From contig CAKRAT010000027.1 in NCBI GenBank assembly GCA_934295165.1, positions 1 through 28,981 on the forward strand: 28,981 nt of DNA, written 5' to 3'. Below the pieces are notes generated by a model. It had not been told where the DNA came from. It did not search any database and saw only the letters and a program-made list of their open reading frames with translations. Position 1 is the first letter of the stretch; the number at the start of each line of letters is the position of its first letter. Below, one piece after another: positions 17,087 to 24,319 of this stretch. The DNA comes from an uncultured Dorea sp. (GTDB lineage Bacteria > Bacillota > Clostridia > Lachnospirales > Lachnospiraceae). Both the position numbers and the translations under genes were made by a program.

Positions 17087-17251
17087 ATGCAAAATGTAAA
17101 GAAGCAGACTGCTCCGTTTGAAATTATACAGGAAATTCCTAATAATGAAACAAAGGAAGCTTTGAAAGAAGTAGAAGAAATGAAGAAAAAATCATCTTTG
17201 GGAAAAGCATATACAGATATTGATAAAATGCTGGAGGATTTACAGAAATAG
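17087..17251 (+). CDS. Orphan, N-terminally truncated DinJ/RelB-like antitoxin remnant
   Basis: 54 residues starting MQNVKKQTAPFEI and containing NETKEALKEVEEMKKKSS and KAYTDIDKMLEDLQK. These match the C-terminal, toxin-binding half of RelB/DinJ antitoxins as I recall them (PFEI ... ETLAAIEEV ... YTDVDxMMEEL). The ribbon-helix-helix DNA-binding half that normally precedes it is absent, and no such sequence is seen upstream. AGAAGGAAGA at 17070-17079 could serve as a ribosome binding site. No toxin frame follows; the next thing is a terminator at 17273. It may be a decayed toxin-antitoxin locus or a free antitoxin fragment able to bind a toxin encoded elsewhere. Confidence 0.55.
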   Translation: MQNVKKQTAPFEIIQEIPNNETKEALKEVEEMKKKSSLGKAYTDIDKMLEDLQK

Positions 17252-17272
17252 AACAAGTATATTAGACAGTAC

Positions 17273-17322
17273 AAGAGGCTGTAAAAAGTTGTGAACTAAA
17301 AACTTTTTACAGCCTCTTATTT
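17273..17322. terminator. Bidirectional terminator between convergent genes
   Basis: Perfect 18-bp inverted repeat (17273-17290 and 17301-17318) with a 10-base loop, containing A5 and T5 runs symmetrically. It serves the small plus-strand gene and the minus-strand MATE gene whose stop is at 17322-17324. Confidence 0.9.
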
Positions 17323-18710
17323 TACAATTCCCCTTCCGGAATCTTACTGATAATCGTCTTATAAATTCTAATCAAAAATGCCATCGATACAATAAATGAT
17401 ATCACTTCCGCAATCGGAAAAGCCCACCATACGACATGCAGTCCACCGATCTTAGACAGGATATAAGCTGCCGGGATCAGCACGACCAGCTGACGCATGA
17501 TAGACACGATCATACTGAACACAGCCTTGCCCAGTGCCTGGAATACCGTACCGGCAATGATACAGAACCATGCGATCAGATAGTGGATACCGATGATACG
17601 AAGCGCCGGTACACCGATCTTCAGCATAGAATCCGATGCATTGAACAGTCCAAGCAGTACCTGCGGGATTGTTTCGAATGACAGGAATCCGATAAAGGTA
17701 AGGCAGAATGCAGTCGTCAGACTGATCTTGATCGTCTTGATCATACGCTTTCTGCGCTGTGCACCGTAGTTGTAAGCAATGATCGGTGTGATCCCATTAT
17801 TCAGACCGAATACCGGCATGAAGAAGAAGCTCTGAAGCTTGAAGTATACACCGAATACAGCCGTTGCAGTCGAAGAGAATTCAATCAGGATACGGTTCAT
17901 TGCATAAGTCATGACCGATCCGATCGACTGCATAATGATGGATGGAATACCCACTGCGTAAATGTGTCCGATCAGGCGGACATCCGGGCGAAATCCCTTG
18001 AAGCTTAAGGAAACTTCATGGTTGAATTTGTGGTTACAGATTCCGGCTACGATTCCGGCAACACATTGTCCGATGACAGTCGCAAGAGCAGCTCCGGTTA
18101 CACCCATCTTCGGGAATCCCAGAAGACCGAAGATCATAATCGGGTCCAGGATGATGTTGGTAATGGCTCCGCATAACTGGGAAGTCATACTGAAAATAGT
18201 TCTTCCGGTAGAAGTCAGTAACCGCTCAAAGAAGATCTGGGTAAACAGACCAAAGGAAAAGATTATAACTGTACTCAGGTAATCAATTCCAAGTTCCATG
18301 ATCTCGACATCTGCATTTCCAATCTGGCTTGCGTAGAACGGTCTTACGATCGTAAAGCCAAGAATCAGGAATACAATGTAACTGATGGCATAGATAAATG
18401 CCGCATTATCGGCAATCTTATTCGCCTTTTTAAAATTATGTTCTCCCAGCGATTTTGAAAGGAGTGCGTTCATACCGACACCCGTACCGGTGGCAACCGC
18501 GATCAGAAGTGTCTGAAGCGGGAAAGCCAGAGATACGGCAGTCAGTGCATTTTCCGATAATTTTGCTACGAAGATACTGTCAACAATGTTATAAAGTGCC
18601 TGTACCAGCATGGATATCATCATTGGCAGTGACATATTGAATACTAATTTTCCGACGGGCATCGTCCCCATCTTATTTTCTGCTGCAGGAGCAGCTCCAC
18701 GTTCACTCAT
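17322..18710 (-). CDS. MATE-family efflux transporter
   Basis: 462 residues with about twelve membrane helices in two halves, the normal size for MATE antiporters that export cationic drugs or metabolites using Na+ or H+. Family features are the first helix VFNMSLPMMISMLVQALYNIVDSIFVAKL, quoted in two parts here as NMSLPMMISML and QALYNIVDSIFV, and the segment GMNALLSKSLGEHNF. In the second half, NNGITPIIAYNYGAQ is diagnostic. The start at 18710 is supported by GGGGG just upstream, inside the end of the dehydrogenase gene, 5 bases away. The two genes are therefore one minus-strand transcription unit. The substrate is unknown; a link to the oxidoreductase substrate is possible but not shown. 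Confidence 0.93.
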   Translation of the reverse strand: MSERGAAPAAENKMGTMPVGKLVFNMSLPMMISMLVQALYNIVDSIFVAKLSENALTAVSLAFPLQTLLIAVATGTGVGMNALLSKSLGEHNFKKANKIADNAAFIYAISYIVFLILGFTIVRPFYASQIGNADVEIMELGIDYLSTVIIFSFGLFTQIFFERLLTSTGRTIFSMTSQLCGAITNIILDPIMIFGLLGFPKMGVTGAALATVIGQCVAGIVAGICNHKFNHEVSLSFKGFRPDVRLIGHIYAVGIPSIIMQSIGSVMTYAMNRILIEFSSTATAVFGVYFKLQSFFFMPVFGLNNGITPIIAYNYGAQRRKRMIKTIKISLTTAFCLTFIGFLSFETIPQVLLGLFNASDSMLKIGVPALRIIGIHYLIAWFCIIAGTVFQALGKAVFSMIVSIMRQLVVLIPAAYILSKIGGLHVVWWAFPIAEVISFIVSMAFLIRIYKTIISKIPEGEL

Positions 18711-18715
18711 AGTTC

Positions 18716-19651
18716 TTATTCCCCCATATATTCTTTCACCTGCCCCAGAATGATCTGCATCAGTCTGGTACGTGCCTCAACACTTGCCCATGCAATATGA
18801 GGCGTAATGAAAAGCCGGCGGCTGTCCTGGATCTTGATAAGCGGATTATCCTCACTCATCGGTTCCGCACATAACACATCCAGACCTGCGGCAGCAATCT
18901 CATCATTTACAAGTGCTTCGTACAGATCCTGTTCAACAACAATCGGGCCGCGGCCGAGATTCAGGAAGATGCAGGTCTTTTTCATCTTTGCAAATGCATC
19001 TTTATTAAGAAGATTCTCAGTGTATTCGTTCAACGGTGCATGCACAGAGATGATATCTGAATCGGCAAGCAAAGTATCAAAATCAACTTGTGTATAGCCA
19101 TCCTGTGCCGGACGGCCGGAAGCGGAATAATAGATCACATGAGCACCGAATGCCTGTGCAATCTGGGCAACGCGGCGTCCGATTGCCCCAAGTCCGATGA
19201 TTCCCCAGGTCTTGCCATTAATCTCTGAAAAATGTTCCGCAAAATGTGTAAAGCAGGTGTCATTAATATAATTTCCGCTTTTTACATAGTCATCGTAATA
19301 GCGCAGCTTTTCAAGCAGATAAAAAAGCATAGCAAATGTATGCTGGGTGACGGTCTCTGTGGAATATCCGGCAACATTTCTCCACGCAATATTGTGGGAA
19401 TCAAGGTAATCCTTATCCAGGTTGTTGGTTCCGGTTGCGGTCACGCAGACCAGTTTCAGATTCTTTGCGGTTCCTATGGTCTGTTCGTTGACCGGCACTT
19501 TGTTGATGATGAGAACATCTGCATCTGTTACACGTTTCGGAGCCTCTTCAGGTGTGGTAAAGTTGTATTTGGTGACTTCACCAAGCTTATCGAATCCGGA
19601 TAAGTCAATGTCATCACCGATTGTTTTAGCGTCTAAAAATACAATTTTCAT
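18716..19651 (-). CDS. D-2-hydroxyacid dehydrogenase
   Basis: 311 residues of the D-isomer specific 2-hydroxyacid dehydrogenase family, which reduce 2-keto acids such as hydroxypyruvate or glyoxylate. The Rossmann motif is GLGAIG (153-158). The catalytic triad is R234 in NLGRG, E263 in CAEP and H285 in TPHIAW. The position that usually holds aspartate after the second strand is serine (YYSASGR, S176), so NADP(H) may be accepted. The start at 19651 is supported by an AAAGGACGGAG stretch upstream. It is co-transcribed with the MATE gene. A candidate TATAAT (minus strand, 19707-19712) and a 16-base palindrome (19671-19686) lie in its leader. The exact substrate is undetermined; glycerate dehydrogenase (hydroxypyruvate reductase) is the closest guess. 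Confidence 0.9.
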   Translation of the reverse strand: MKIVFLDAKTIGDDIDLSGFDKLGEVTKYNFTTPEEAPKRVTDADVLIINKVPVNEQTIGTAKNLKLVCVTATGTNNLDKDYLDSHNIAWRNVAGYSTETVTQHTFAMLFYLLEKLRYYDDYVKSGNYINDTCFTHFAEHFSEINGKTWGIIGLGAIGRRVAQIAQAFGAHVIYYSASGRPAQDGYTQVDFDTLLADSDIISVHAPLNEYTENLLNKDAFAKMKKTCIFLNLGRGPIVVEQDLYEALVNDEIAAAGLDVLCAEPMSEDNPLIKIQDSRRLFITPHIAWASVEARTRLMQIILGQVKEYMGE

Positions 19652-19670
19652 AAAATCTCCGTCCTTTCGT

Positions 19671-19686
19671 ATTTAAAATTTTAAAT
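19671..19686. promoter_or_regulatory. 16-base perfect palindrome in the dehydrogenase leader
   Basis: ATTTAAAATTTTAAAT is fully self-complementary and lies 20 bases upstream of the dehydrogenase start, downstream of the candidate -10 at 19707-19712. It is a possible repressor site. AT-rich palindromes of this size can also arise by chance in such sequence. Confidence 0.35.
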
Positions 19687-19774
19687 TTATCAGTTTCTGT
19701 TTTCAGATTATAAATAATGTTGGGGCATGTATTTACCTGTTTTACATCGGTACAGATTTCTATAGCTGGCAGAA

Positions 19775-20779
19775 TCACCGTATGCAGATGTATACCATAT
19801 AAGCGGCATACAATGCGAGCATGACAATTCCCTCTTTCCTGTTGATCTCCTTCGAAGTCCACGCGAAGACCAGCGTGATCACACTGATCAGGATCAGGAA
19901 TGCAATGTCGATCATATTCTCCAGAGCGAAACCTACCGGACTGATCGCAGCAGCGACACCGAGTACCAGAAGAATATTGAAGATATTGGAGCCGATGACA
20001 TTGCCAAGGGCCATATCGACCTCATCTTTTCTGGCAGCAACGATGGATGTGACAAGTTCCGGAAGGCTGGTTCCCATGGCGATGATCGTAAGTCCGATCA
20101 ATGTCTGGCTGAGTCCGAGACTGGATGCAATCGTGGATGCCCCGTCAACGACGAAATCACCGCCGTATTTGATCGCGATCATACCGCCCAGGATGAAAAT
20201 GAGACATTTCCATGCCGGAAGGAGGTTGATATTGGAGGCAACCTGTTCAATCTCTTCATCGGAAAGTGAGGTCCGGCTTTCCTGTGAGGAAGACGGAGCA
20301 CCAGGTTCAGTTTCGCGGCGCGCTGTTCTGGCAGAGTGGATCATCCAGAGCAGGTATCCGGCGAATATAATAAGGAAGAGAATCCCGTCAATCCGTCCAA
20401 GTGTCATGCCCAGATATCCAAGTAACAGTAAAAGTCCGGCACAGAAGATGGACAATGGAAATTCCTTCTGCAGGGTACTTTTCTGAACGGCAAGCGGGAC
20501 GAACAAAGTACAGACTCCACAGACCACCAGCAGATTGAAAATGTTAGAGCCGATCGCATTACTGATGGCAAGGGAATTATTGCCGGTGAGGGCGGCCGTT
20601 ACACTGACGGCGCATTCCGGAAGGCTGGTTCCCATGGCAACGATGGTCATACCGATGATCATGGAAGGAATGCGGAGCCTTTTGGCAACGGCGGAGCTTC
20701 CTTCGACAAAAAAGTCGGCACCCTTGATCAGCAGGACGAAACCGACAATTAATAGAATGATTGCTTTTAATAAGTGCAT
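19775..20779 (-). CDS. CaCA-family calcium/sodium antiporter (YrbG-like)
   Basis: 334 residues from the ATG at 20779, chosen because AAAAAGGAGA lies just upstream; an in-frame start 54 bases further out has no such site. The two alpha-repeats that form the ion site are intact: IIGMTIVAMGTSLPE (41-55) and, in the second half, LIGLTIIAMGTSLPE, each followed by an IGSNIFN segment (AISNAIGSNIFNLL and ALGNVIGSNIFNIL). This doubled layout with about ten helices and a central acidic loop (ETEPGAPSSSQESRTSLSDEE) is typical of bacterial K+-independent Ca2+/cation exchangers. It is divergent from the AGCS symporter gene and separated from the dehydrogenase by 123 bases. Confidence 0.92.
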   Translation of the reverse strand: MHLLKAIILLIVGFVLLIKGADFFVEGSSAVAKRLRIPSMIIGMTIVAMGTSLPECAVSVTAALTGNNSLAISNAIGSNIFNLLVVCGVCTLFVPLAVQKSTLQKEFPLSIFCAGLLLLLGYLGMTLGRIDGILFLIIFAGYLLWMIHSARTARRETEPGAPSSSQESRTSLSDEEIEQVASNINLLPAWKCLIFILGGMIAIKYGGDFVVDGASTIASSLGLSQTLIGLTIIAMGTSLPELVTSIVAARKDEVDMALGNVIGSNIFNILLVLGVAAAISPVGFALENMIDIAFLILISVITLVFAWTSKEINRKEGIVMLALYAAYMVYICIR

Positions 20780-20910
20780 GTTAATCTCCTTTTTCTTACT
20801 ATACACATTTTGGGTATAGATTTCTTTATACATAGATGTCAGCAGCCGGTAAAGAACGAGTTGCTGTACTTATTATAAACTTAAATATAGAGGAAATATG
20901 TGTCAGTGTC

Positions 20911-20946
20911 AATTCTGCAATTAATCCTTTCCAAACTTGCAGAATT
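20911..20946 (+). promoter_or_regulatory. Inverted repeat operator candidate before the AGCS symporter
   Basis: AATTCTGCAA (20911-20920) and TTGCAGAATT (20937-20946) are a perfect 10-base inverted repeat, half-site starts 26 bases apart. A weak promoter, TTTCCA (20928-20933) with TATATT (20951-20956) at 17-base spacing, overlaps it, so the right half-site lies between -35 and -10. That is a classic repressor position, but the protein is unknown. The rest of the 215-base divergent gap shows no gene. Confidence 0.5.
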
Positions 20947-20994
20947 ACGGTATATTTAATAGGAAGAAAATAAAACTAAAGGAGAAAGAAAAGT

Positions 20995-22398
20995 ATGTTG
21001 AGTATGGTCATTGATAACATCAGTTCATTCATGTACAGTAAACTGTTAGTTATTATGCTAATTGGGGCTGGTGTGTATTTTACGATCCGGACGAGATTCC
21101 CACAGGTGCGTCTGTTTCGCAGTGCCTGTAAAGCGGTAATGGAGAAGCCGGATGATGAGGATGCAGTCTCTTCTTTTCAGGCACTTATGGTCTCCACTGC
21201 ATCAAGAGTCGGTACGGGGAATATTGTAGGTGTATCGTCGGCAATCTGTATCGGTGGATTCGGAGCCGTATTCTGGATGTGGGTGATTGCGATCATCGGA
21301 AGTGCATCGGCGTTCGTGGAAAGTACGCTGGCGCAGATCTATAAGAAAAAAGGTGAGGATGGAACGTGTTACGGAGGTCCGGCTTATTATATCGAAGCGG
21401 CCCTTCACTGCAGACCGCTTGCGATCGCATTCTGTATTGCTATGATTGCGACGTATGCATTTGGTTTTAATATGCTGGCATCTTATAATCTGCAGTCAAC
21501 ATTTGCAGGATTTTCTTTTTATCATGCAGACGTGACACCGTGGATCATCGGAGGTATCCTGGCGGTTGTAACCGGATGGTGCCTGCTTGGCGGCGGATCA
21601 CGTATTGTAAAAGTAACTTCGACCCTGGTACCGGTGATGGGTGTGGCATATATTGTGGTAGCACTGATTGTGGTAGTGATAAATATCGGCTACATCCCGA
21701 CTGTATTTGCAACCATTTTCGAAGAGGCATTTGATTTCAAGGCTATCTTCGGAGCATTTGCGGGATCGGCAATGATGCAGGGAATCCGCCGTGGATTATA
21801 TTCCAACGAAGCGGGTATCGGTTCTGCGCCGAATGCGGCAGCATCGGCAAATGTCAGCCACCCGGTAAAACAGGGACTGGTGCAGATGTTATCGGTCTTC
21901 ATCGATACACTGTTATTATGTACGGCAACGGCGATGATGTGTATGTCTTCCGGTGTAGCACCGTCGGAAGCACTTCAGGGAGCACCGTGGGTACAGGCAG
22001 CCCTTCATGAATCACTCGGAACATTCGGACCGGTATTCATTACCGTGTCTATGGTATTATTTGCATTTACAACATTGCTTGGAAATTGCTTTTACTGTGA
22101 TAACCTGCTGACATACATTCACAAAAGACAGCCGGGCAGACGATTTATGGCAGGATTCCGTGTGGTGTGTGCGCTTGTAGTATTCCTGGGTGCGGGAATG
22201 GAGATGTCTATGCTCTGGAATATCTCGGATGTACTGATGGGCGTGATGGCAATCATCAATATTCCGGTGATCATTATCCTGTCGAAGACGGCAATGAAAG
22301 CATTAAGAGATTATGAAAGACAGCTGAAAGAAGGAAAGAATCCCGTATTCCGGAGTGCGGATATCGGCATGAAAGAGAAGCTTGACTGCTGGAAGTAG
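20995..22398 (+). CDS. AGCS-family sodium:alanine/glycine symporter
   Basis: 467 residues with about ten to eleven helices, the usual size for Na+- or H+-coupled alanine/glycine carriers. Family motifs include STASRVGTGNIVGVSSAI, GGPAYYIEAAL (commonly GGPMYYI), SNEAGIGSAPNAAASA and the helix FTTLLGNCFYCDN. AAAGGAGAAAG lies 10 bases before the ATG. The substrate is a small neutral amino acid by family. The gene reads on towards the zinc-ribbon protein: only a small hairpin without a T-run (22407-22423) lies between, so the two may be co-transcribed. Confidence 0.93.
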   Translation: MLSMVIDNISSFMYSKLLVIMLIGAGVYFTIRTRFPQVRLFRSACKAVMEKPDDEDAVSSFQALMVSTASRVGTGNIVGVSSAICIGGFGAVFWMWVIAIIGSASAFVESTLAQIYKKKGEDGTCYGGPAYYIEAALHCRPLAIAFCIAMIATYAFGFNMLASYNLQSTFAGFSFYHADVTPWIIGGILAVVTGWCLLGGGSRIVKVTSTLVPVMGVAYIVVALIVVVINIGYIPTVFATIFEEAFDFKAIFGAFAGSAMMQGIRRGLYSNEAGIGSAPNAAASANVSHPVKQGLVQMLSVFIDTLLLCTATAMMCMSSGVAPSEALQGAPWVQAALHESLGTFGPVFITVSMVLFAFTTLLGNCFYCDNLLTYIHKRQPGRRFMAGFRVVCALVVFLGAGMEMSMLWNISDVLMGVMAIINIPVIIILSKTAMKALRDYERQLKEGKNPVFRSADIGMKEKLDCWK

Positions 22399-22485
22399 GG
22401 ATAAGAGACGATAAGAGATCGTCAGCAGTTGTTATGGAAATCAGAGTATAAGAATAAAAGAAGTTATGGAAAGGCAGTGATTGAT

Positions 22486-22755
22486 ATGTATTATGTACCG
22501 GATGGAACGAAGGAATGCGGATATTATGAATGTAAGAAATGTGGAAACCGTTTTCTGTCTTTACAGACGATGAAACGTATCCCATGTCCGGACTGTGAAC
22601 AGGAGATCAATTACGAGATCGGACCGGACGAGTCATTAGAAGACGTGCTGGATACGGCGGAACTGTTGCAGAAGATCGAGGGCGAGGAAGAGGTTGAAAA
22701 GATGGATGCGCTTCTGAGTCTGGCGATTACCGGCGGGGATTGTAATTGGATATAG
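22486..22755 (+). CDS. Small zinc-ribbon protein
   Basis: 89 residues starting MYYVPDGTKECGYYECKKCG. The ATG at 22486 was chosen over an in-frame TTG at 22429 because GGAAAGG (22468-22474) precedes it and because conserved-looking sequence starts there. Two CxxC knuckles, CKKC and CPDC about 20 residues apart, form a zinc ribbon. The rest is acidic and helical (DESLEDVLDTAELLQKIEGE). It is cytoplasmic and possibly an RNA- or protein-binding accessory. I have no specific function for it. Confidence 0.72.
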   Translation: MYYVPDGTKECGYYECKKCGNRFLSLQTMKRIPCPDCEQEINYEIGPDESLEDVLDTAELLQKIEGEEEVEKMDALLSLAITGGDCNWI

Positions 22756-22773
22756 ATGGATGAGAATTGTGGC

Positions 22774-23015
22774 CTCTCGGTCCTTGCGGAAGCGTTGATA
22801 TCGCAGTTGAGGCTAAGATTCCATGAGGCAGAAACACTAAGAGAGTCTGTATTGCCTAAGAACGAAAGGACTTCCGCTCAAAACTCACCCCTTACGGGGT
22901 TCAGACAGTTCGCTACAGTCCTTTAACGGCAATCCAGACTCTCTAAGTGTTTCTACACCTCATTCCATATACGCTTCAACTGCGATATCAACGCTTCCTC
23001 AAGTCGTGATTGGCC
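22774..23015. repeat. Long imperfect stem-loop element, about 240 bases
   Basis: Nested inverted repeats share one centre. The arms 22788-22810 and 22976-22998 are a perfect 23-bp pair. The arms 22830-22856 and 22928-22954 match at 25 of 27. AAAGGACT (22865-22872) pairs with AGTCCTTT (22917-22924), and the tip has CCCC-TTAC-GGGG (22888-22899). Weaker pairing extends outward to GGCC on both sides. There is no open frame and no T-run, so it is not a simple terminator. It could be a MITE-like mobile repeat or a structured non-coding RNA. The 448-base gap 22756-23203 holds this element and the promoter at 23105. Confidence 0.75.
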
Positions 23016-23104
23016 AAGGATTCTAAGGGGTTAAAGTGTGAAATGAAACGTGGGAGATTTGCGGGAGAATATAGTGTGAGTGTCTGGTCCTCTCGGTGAT
23101 ATAC

Positions 23105-23134
23105 TTGACAATAATGGCTTTATAGTGTTATAAT
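23105..23134 (+). promoter_or_regulatory. Strong consensus promoter of the first SLH gene
   Basis: TTGACA (23105-23110) and TATAAT (23129-23134) both match the sigma-A consensus exactly at 18-base spacing, with a TG (23126-23127) making an extended -10. The leader to the ATG is about 65 bases. Confidence 0.85.
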
Positions 23135-23203
23135 AAACAAAAATATAAGTTTTTAGAAAAAAGGTTAAATTATCAGAAAATTCAATGCGAGGAGGGCATG
23201 AAT

Positions 23204-23884
23204 ATGAAAAAAGTAATGAAGAGAATTACAGCAGTGATTATGGTAGCATCGGTTGTTTTTAGTTCTGGATTTGTTTCTCAGGCAGCATCGAATCCGTATG
23301 ATGATGTATATGAATCAGACTGGTATTATGATTCAGTAATGTATGTAAGAGATAAAGGGGTTATGACAGGTGTGAATGCGACACACTTCGCACCGGGAGA
23401 GAATCTGCAGCGTCAGGACTTTGCGTTAGCGTTGATGAGACGTTACATTAGTCAGGGACACACTGTTACACAGAAAGACGATGGAACCTATTATGGAAAA
23501 GCTGTTGCCTGGGCAAAAGATATGAAGATTATGACAGGATATTCTAATGGAGATTTCGGAGTCGGAGATGTGATAACGAGACAGGATTGTATCACAGCGT
23601 TAGACCGGTATGTAGATGCATGTGGTCTGATAAGAGTTTCAGAAGTTGAAGATCCATATTATTTTACTAAGATGGAACAGTTTAAGACAACGTATGCAGA
23701 TGTGGATCAATTAAGAGACTATTCACGTTCAATCATGTTTGTGGCAGTTATGAATAACAAACTTATAACAGGAGTAGAAAGAGACGGTGTTAAATATCTG
23801 GAGCCGAACGGTCTTGTTACAAGAGGTATGGTCAGTGTAATGCTGGAAAGATGGTTTGAAAGATTTGGGGAATATAGAATCTAA
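23204..23884 (+). CDS. SLH-repeat surface protein, copy 1
   Basis: 226 residues. The ATG at 23204 was chosen over 23198 because GAGGAGGG (23189-23196) is 7 bases from it but 1 from the other, and because it matches the start of copy 2. A signal peptide (MKKVMKRITAVIMVASVVFSSG, cleaved near SQAAS) is followed by three SLH-like modules of about 55-65 residues: YDDVYESDWYYDSVMYVRD, then VAWAKDMKIMTGYSNGDFG, then MFVAVMNNKLITGVERDG. The usual TRAE box is altered to LQRQDFA, ITRQDCI and VTRGMVS, keeping the arginine. SLH modules bind secondary wall polymers, so this should be a wall-bound protein made only of anchor modules. It is almost identical to the gene at 26000. Confidence 0.88.
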   Translation: MKKVMKRITAVIMVASVVFSSGFVSQAASNPYDDVYESDWYYDSVMYVRDKGVMTGVNATHFAPGENLQRQDFALALMRRYISQGHTVTQKDDGTYYGKAVAWAKDMKIMTGYSNGDFGVGDVITRQDCITALDRYVDACGLIRVSEVEDPYYFTKMEQFKTTYADVDQLRDYSRSIMFVAVMNNKLITGVERDGVKYLEPNGLVTRGMVSVMLERWFERFGEYRI

Positions 23885-23916
23885 GATTTAAGATTAATAT
23901 AGAAGTTTGATAAGAT

Positions 23917-23957
23917 AAAAAGTTCCTTACAACGTTTAGTGCTGTAAGGAACTTTTT
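23917..23957 (+). terminator. Intrinsic terminator after SLH copy 1
   Basis: Perfect 15-bp stem, AAAAAGTTCCTTACA (23917-23931) with its complement at 23943-23957, ending in T5. The same hairpin follows copy 2, so it was part of the duplicated block. Confidence 0.92.
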
Positions 23958-24071
23958 GTTAAAGAAATGTATTTTTAAATTTTTTGCAAGCTGACTTAAA
24001 TTAAGTAAATTTCAGTGCAAGAGTAAATTTAGAAATTCATTTTAGGCTTGGTGTAAAAAACATAAAAATGA

Positions 24072-24100
24072 TTGCAAAATGAAAAATGATAAGTTAAAAT
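24072..24100 (+). promoter_or_regulatory. Promoter of the SLH protease operon
   Basis: TTGCAA (24072-24077) and TAAAAT (24095-24100) are spaced 17 bases. The sequence after it, AAGTTAAAAT-GAATT-GAAGA, recurs before the gene at 27391. The leader to 24320 is about 210 bases, AT-rich, with an 8-base inverted repeat ATTGTTGT/ACAACAAT (24110-24117, 24136-24143). Confidence 0.5.
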
Positions 24101-24182
24101 GAATTGAAGATTGTTGTGATTGTGACAAAAACAAGACAACAATTATATGGTTATTGTTTTATGGTCTTGATTTTAGGTTGTT

Positions 24183-24276
24183 TTTGTATTTTTTTGCTTT
24201 GTAATAGTAACTTTGAAGAGATATTCTTTGTATTTTTTGCTTTGTAATAGGTATTGGTAACTTTGAAGAGATATTT
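24183..24276 (+). repeat. Tandem AT-rich repeat in the protease leader
   Basis: Two copies of a unit of about 44-50 bases (24183-24226 and 24227-24276) share TTTGTATTTTTTTGCTTTG, then TAATAG, then TAACTTTGAAGAGATATT. The second copy carries seven extra bases (GTATTGG) in the middle. It lies 44 bases before the start codon at 24320. No gene is seen in 23958-24319. Confidence 0.75.
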
Positions 24277-24319
24277 ATTAATGTAACTACAGAAAAAGCG
24301 ATTATTATGAGGAAAAAAT

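Noticed and set aside
19821..20486. A 221-residue plus-strand open frame opposite the Ca2+/cation antiporter.
   Set aside because: The minus-strand gene has both alpha-repeat motifs and a proper ribosome binding site; the plus frame has no recognisable feature.
22407..22423. GACGAT/ATCGTC hairpin after the AGCS gene as a terminator.
   Set aside because: The stem is six pairs and no T-run follows, so it would not end transcription.
22774..23015. The long hairpin as a retron RNA or CRISPR array.
   Set aside because: No reverse transcriptase or cas gene is present, and the repeats are nested inverted arms, not regularly spaced direct repeats.
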